Assembly: GCF_018327685.1 (NCBI RefSeq)
Contig: NZ_BNEL01000003.1
Span: 1,364,001-1,428,000 of the forward strand
Length of the DNA: 64,000 nucleotides
Direction of reading: 5' to 3'
From: Streptomyces sp. TS71-3
GTDB taxonomy: Bacteria > Actinomycetota > Actinomycetes > Streptomycetales > Streptomycetaceae
In this document: one piece after another, positions 61,134 through 64,000 of the stretch
Layout of the letters: each line of letters begins with the position of its first letter
Numbering within the stretch: the first letter of the stretch is position 1
Translations under genes and position numbers: made by a program
The notes under the pieces: generated by a model
What the model was told of the DNA's origin: nothing
The model's input: the letters and a program-made list of their open reading frames with translations, nothing else
Databases searched by the model: none

Positions 61134-64000
61134 TCAGGCGTCCGCAGGGGTGCCTGGGCCGCTCCGCACCTCGGATGCGGGCTCGGGCTGGGCGGGCAAC
61201 GACGGCATGCGGTCGGGGGCCGGTCCGGTGGCCCGCGTCCGTTCGGTGCCGTCCCACTCCCAGCGGGTCACCAGGACAGCCGGGATCTCGTCGACGCGGG
61301 AGAGCTGGGCGATGGCGATGCCGGGGACCTGGGGGTAGCAGGCCCATTCACGTTCGCTCGTCATCACCACGTCCAGGTCGAAGGCGTGTAGTAGGCCGAG
61401 GCACTTGGCGCGGGAGTCGTCGTCGACGCCGGCGAACGCCTCGTCCAGGGTGACCAGGCGGGGGGCGTGGGAGACGGCGGTGGCGTAGTGCGAGGATGCG
61501 GCGGCGAACAGCGGTACGGACACGGCCAGGACGCGTTCGCCGCCGGAGGCGGGGCCGGTGGCCGGGACCCACTTGCCGTGCTGGTGGCGTTCGACGCCGA
61601 ACTCGTGCCAGGAGCGGTAGTCGAGCGCCGTGCTGAGCACCTCCAACCAGCTGCCTGCGGTGTCGTCGACCTGCGCTTGGGCGATCTGGGTCTGGAGGAA
61701 CTCGCCGACCGCCGCGCGGTCCTCGCTCGTCCAGGCATCGGCGGATTGCCGCAGCCGGTCGCGTGCCTGGGCGAGTCCCGCCGGTGCCCTGCGGGAAGGG
61801 CGCCAGACCAGACGCAGCCGCATGCCGGTGGAGGTGGGCCGTTCGGTGATCTCGGCGTTCATGGCGTGCACCTGCCGCTCGGCGGTGCCGATCAGCTCCT
61901 GGAGGGTGCCCGCGGCCTCGGTGAGCAGGTGGGTTTCCAGGATCTCGCGTTCGTGCGCGGAGAGGATGCGGGTCAGCTCGGTGACCTCGTTGGCGAGGGC
62001 CTCGGCCAGCTCAGGCACGGCCCGCTCGCGGCCCTGGTAGACGATGTCGACGACCATGCCGTCCTCCGTCATCCGGGCGGTGGCGGCGTGACCGCCGCGG
62101 GAGAGGGAGTCCTGGAGCTTCTTGTACTCCTCGCCGAGTTTTTTCTGCACCCGTTCCCAGGCGCCGTCGGAGTCGTCGGTTGCGGACAGGCCGGCCTCAA
62201 TGGCCCGCGCGAGCGTGATCGCCGGGGTGGCGGCCCATGGGCCGATGTCCAGCGGCGGTACGGCCGCCTCGGGAAGAGCTACGGAGAGCAGTCCGGTGGC
62301 CGCGAACCGCTGGAGCGTGGCGATCGCCTCGGCGCGGGCAGCCGCCGCTTCCCGTACGTCCTGCTCCAGCTGTTCGATACGGCCCTCGGCCCGGCTGGTG
62401 CGCCGGTCGGCGTCGGTGTACTCCCCGCGGGCCCGGCGCTGGTCGCTCCCGCAGGCGGCCAGCGCGTCGGCGGTCTCGGCCAGGCGCCGCTCAAGCTCGG
62501 CGACGGCGGCGCCGACGGTGGAACGCAGGGTGGTGTGGCGTTCGTCGGCAGCGGCGGCGAGCCGGGCCGACTCCTCAGCCCGCTCGCCCAGCTCGGTGAC
62601 CCGGCCGTCGGTCCGGGCGGCCTCGGCGCGCTCGTCGGCGACGGCGCGGGCCGAGGCGGAGCGTTCGCGCAGCGCGGGCCACAGGGCGGCGAGGACGGCG
62701 GTGTAGTCGGCCAGGGCCTGGCGGACGGCCGCGAGCCCTGCCCGGTCCGTGGGCAGACGCACGGCGGCGGCTGTCTCGGCGAGTTCGGTGGCTGCCTCGG
62801 CCTCCCGCCTTGCCGCCTCGGTCAGGTCGGCGGCGCGTTCGTCGCGGTGCTGCCGCGCCCGGTGGGCGGCGTCGGCCGCGGCCGCGGTACGCGCGTGGGC
62901 GTGGCGCAGGGCGGCGTCGTCGGGGACGGCCGCCAGCTCGGCGTCCACGACGCGGCGCCGCTCGGCCACGTGAGCCCGCTCGGCTTCCAGCCGCCCCGTC
63001 TCGTCGGCCAGGTCGCCCAGCTCGGACCGCAGGGCGGCGATCCGGGCCCGGCGGGCCTCCTCGCGTGCGCCCTCGCCTACGTATACGGCCTTCTCCTTGG
63101 CCCAGGAGCCGGTCAGTGCGCCGATGCGGAAGCGGCCGTCGGCGGCCACCCAGGTGTCGCCGCCGGAACCGAGGCCCACGGCGGACAGGAGTCGGGCCAC
63201 CGCCTCCTCACTCACCGAGGCGGCTGGGGGTACCCCCTCTGGGAGATCGTCGCCGTGGTCGACGGCTGGTCGCAGCATGCCGACGAGCGTCGGTCCGGCC
63301 GGCGCCCCGCTTGGCGCGAGGAGCACGTCGTGTCCGTCCGCGTGCAGGGCGGCGCCGTCCGGGCGCACCCAGGCGTCCAGGAGCCCGGACGCCTCCAACG
63401 CTGCCTCCAGGCCCGCTCGTTCACCGGCCGGGACATGGTCGCGGAAGTCGACGAGCCGCCACAGTGGCGCCCCCGGCGCTTTGTCGCGCACGCCCGGCGT
63501 ACGGGTGTGAGGGGCCTCGGGACCGCGCTGGCCGCCCGCCTCAAGCCCGGCCAGCTCCCGCTGAGCCTCCGCCCGCCGAGCGTTCAGGGCGTCCAGCTCC
63601 TGCCCGAGCGCGGCAGACCGGTCAGCCAGCTCCGCCGCGCGTGCCCGGTGCGTCCACCCGGCCTGTTCCCGCGCCGGATACGTGCCCTGACAGTGCGTCG
63701 TCCAGTCCTGAAGGTCGTCGAGCAGGCCGGCGAGATCGACGACGCTCAGCTCCCGGCAGCCCTGGAGGTGGTCCCGGACGCGTCCGACCAGCTCCCGGCC
63801 CGCCTCGGCGGCCTGTTCCTCGGCCTCGGCCCGCCGGGCGGCGGTGTGGCCGGCCTCGGTCTCGGCCTCGTCAAGGCGCCGGGCGGCGGCACGCTTGTCG
63901 CCGGCGGCCTCCGCGGCGCGCGCGGCCAGCTCCTCCGCATGGTCGATGGTGCGCCGCCTGCGGGCCACCGACTCCTCGGCCGCGCCCCGCAGATCCGCCT
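61134..64000 (-). CDS. jetC: Wadjet SMC-like ATPase JetC (TIGR02680 type), 5' end outside window
   Basis: The C-terminal 954 residues of an SMC/MukB-like ATPase. Long Ala/Glu/Arg-rich heptad segments form two coiled-coil arms around a hinge-like globular part (near residues 130-330). The C-terminal head carries the ABC signature ASGGERVLAVSVPLF (about 61530-61560) and Walker B RLVTLDEAFAGVDDDSR (about 61415-61465), followed by FDLDVVMTSEREW. The N-terminal Walker A head lies beyond base 64000; the frame is open to the edge. With JetA/B (expected upstream) and JetD it recognises and linearises circular plasmids. Confidence 0.85.
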   Translation of the reverse strand, partial: ADLRGAAEESVARRRRTIDHAEELAARAAEAAGDKRAAARRLDEAETEAGHTAARRAEAEEQAAEAGRELVGRVRDHLQGCRELSVVDLAGLLDDLQDWTTHCQGTYPAREQAGWTHRARAAELADRSAALGQELDALNARRAEAQRELAGLEAGGQRGPEAPHTRTPGVRDKAPGAPLWRLVDFRDHVPAGERAGLEAALEASGLLDAWVRPDGAALHADGHDVLLAPSGAPAGPTLVGMLRPAVDHGDDLPEGVPPAASVSEEAVARLLSAVGLGSGGDTWVAADGRFRIGALTGSWAKEKAVYVGEGAREEARRARIAALRSELGDLADETGRLEAERAHVAERRRVVDAELAAVPDDAALRHAHARTAAAADAAHRARQHRDERAADLTEAARREAEAATELAETAAAVRLPTDRAGLAAVRQALADYTAVLAALWPALRERSASARAVADERAEAARTDGRVTELGERAEESARLAAAADERHTTLRSTVGAAVAELERRLAETADALAACGSDQRRARGEYTDADRRTSRAEGRIEQLEQDVREAAAARAEAIATLQRFAATGLLSVALPEAAVPPLDIGPWAATPAITLARAIEAGLSATDDSDGAWERVQKKLGEEYKKLQDSLSRGGHAATARMTEDGMVVDIVYQGRERAVPELAEALANEVTELTRILSAHEREILETHLLTEAAGTLQELIGTAERQVHAMNAEITERPTSTGMRLRLVWRPSRRAPAGLAQARDRLRQSADAWTSEDRAAVGEFLQTQIAQAQVDDTAGSWLEVLSTALDYRSWHEFGVERHQHGKWVPATGPASGGERVLAVSVPLFAAASSHYATAVSHAPRLVTLDEAFAGVDDDSRAKCLGLLHAFDLDVVMTSEREWACYPQVPGIAIAQLSRVDEIPAVLVTRWEWDGTERTRATGPAPDRMPSLPAQPEPASEVRSGPGTPADA

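Noticed and set aside
59587..61338. Plus-strand continuation of the integrase frame across jetD
   Set aside because: The translation is Gly/Gln/Val-rich low complexity opposite jetD, which has clear Toprim motifs and its own ribosome site.

Overview
The window is chromosomal DNA of a Streptomyces or very close relative. Base composition is very high in GC with G/C in third codon positions, GTG starts are frequent, and gene order is typical of the genus: parE/parC topoisomerase IV, ptsH with a DasR-type operator, sepH, an actinobacterial [2Fe-2S] ferrochelatase, cutRS, dut, kdpDE and TrkA-like K+ subunits. No rRNA, tRNA or CRISPR array was found.

1-53.2 kb is conserved core. In order: the 3' part of parE; a DUF1453-like membrane protein with a DesK/NarL-type two-component pair; a CitA/DcuS-type kinase without a neighbouring regulator; two divergent citrate synthase-family genes, one fused to a DNA-binding domain, sharing an AT-rich palindromic operator; a COG0523 metallochaperone GTPase; parC; a paired active/inactive M16 protease operon; an M23 cell-wall hydrolase under a c-di-AMP (ydaO-type) riboswitch; a GntR regulator; HPr; a GNAT/acyl-CoA-ligase fusion of the Pat type; DUF5998 and a phosphodiesterase; a VOC protein; a sulfurtransferase; SepH; a lactone oxidase; ferrochelatase; an IMPase; CutRS; DUF4193; DUF3093; dUTPase; DUF3710; a Tat-exported alginate-lyase-like enzyme; KdpDE; OB-fold and DUF3159 proteins; two TrkA proteins; a phosphoesterase; a KimA-like K+ importer; and an RlmD-like rRNA methyltransferase. 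K+ and c-di-AMP physiology recurs (riboswitch, KdpDE, TrkA pair, KimA-like).

Dispersed non-coding repeats punctuate the core: a family of extragenic palindromes in three intergenic clusters, a 236-bp MITE whose terminal repeat supplies a stop codon, a 19-bp-period tandem array, and several small VNTRs.

53.2-64.0 kb is an accessory defence island placed after the methyltransferase gene. A five-gene minus-strand operon, mostly with 4-base GTGA overlaps, encodes a PycTM-like membrane effector, a Crp-type regulator with an intact cyclic-nucleotide pocket, a class III nucleotide cyclase homologue with a long helical C-terminus, and two unknown proteins. It reads as a Pycsar-like anti-phage system with an added cNMP-sensing transcription factor. 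Beyond it lie an excisionase gene, a broken tyrosine integrase fused to an antitoxin-like fragment, and the jetD and (partial) jetC genes of a Wadjet anti-plasmid system that continues past the window.
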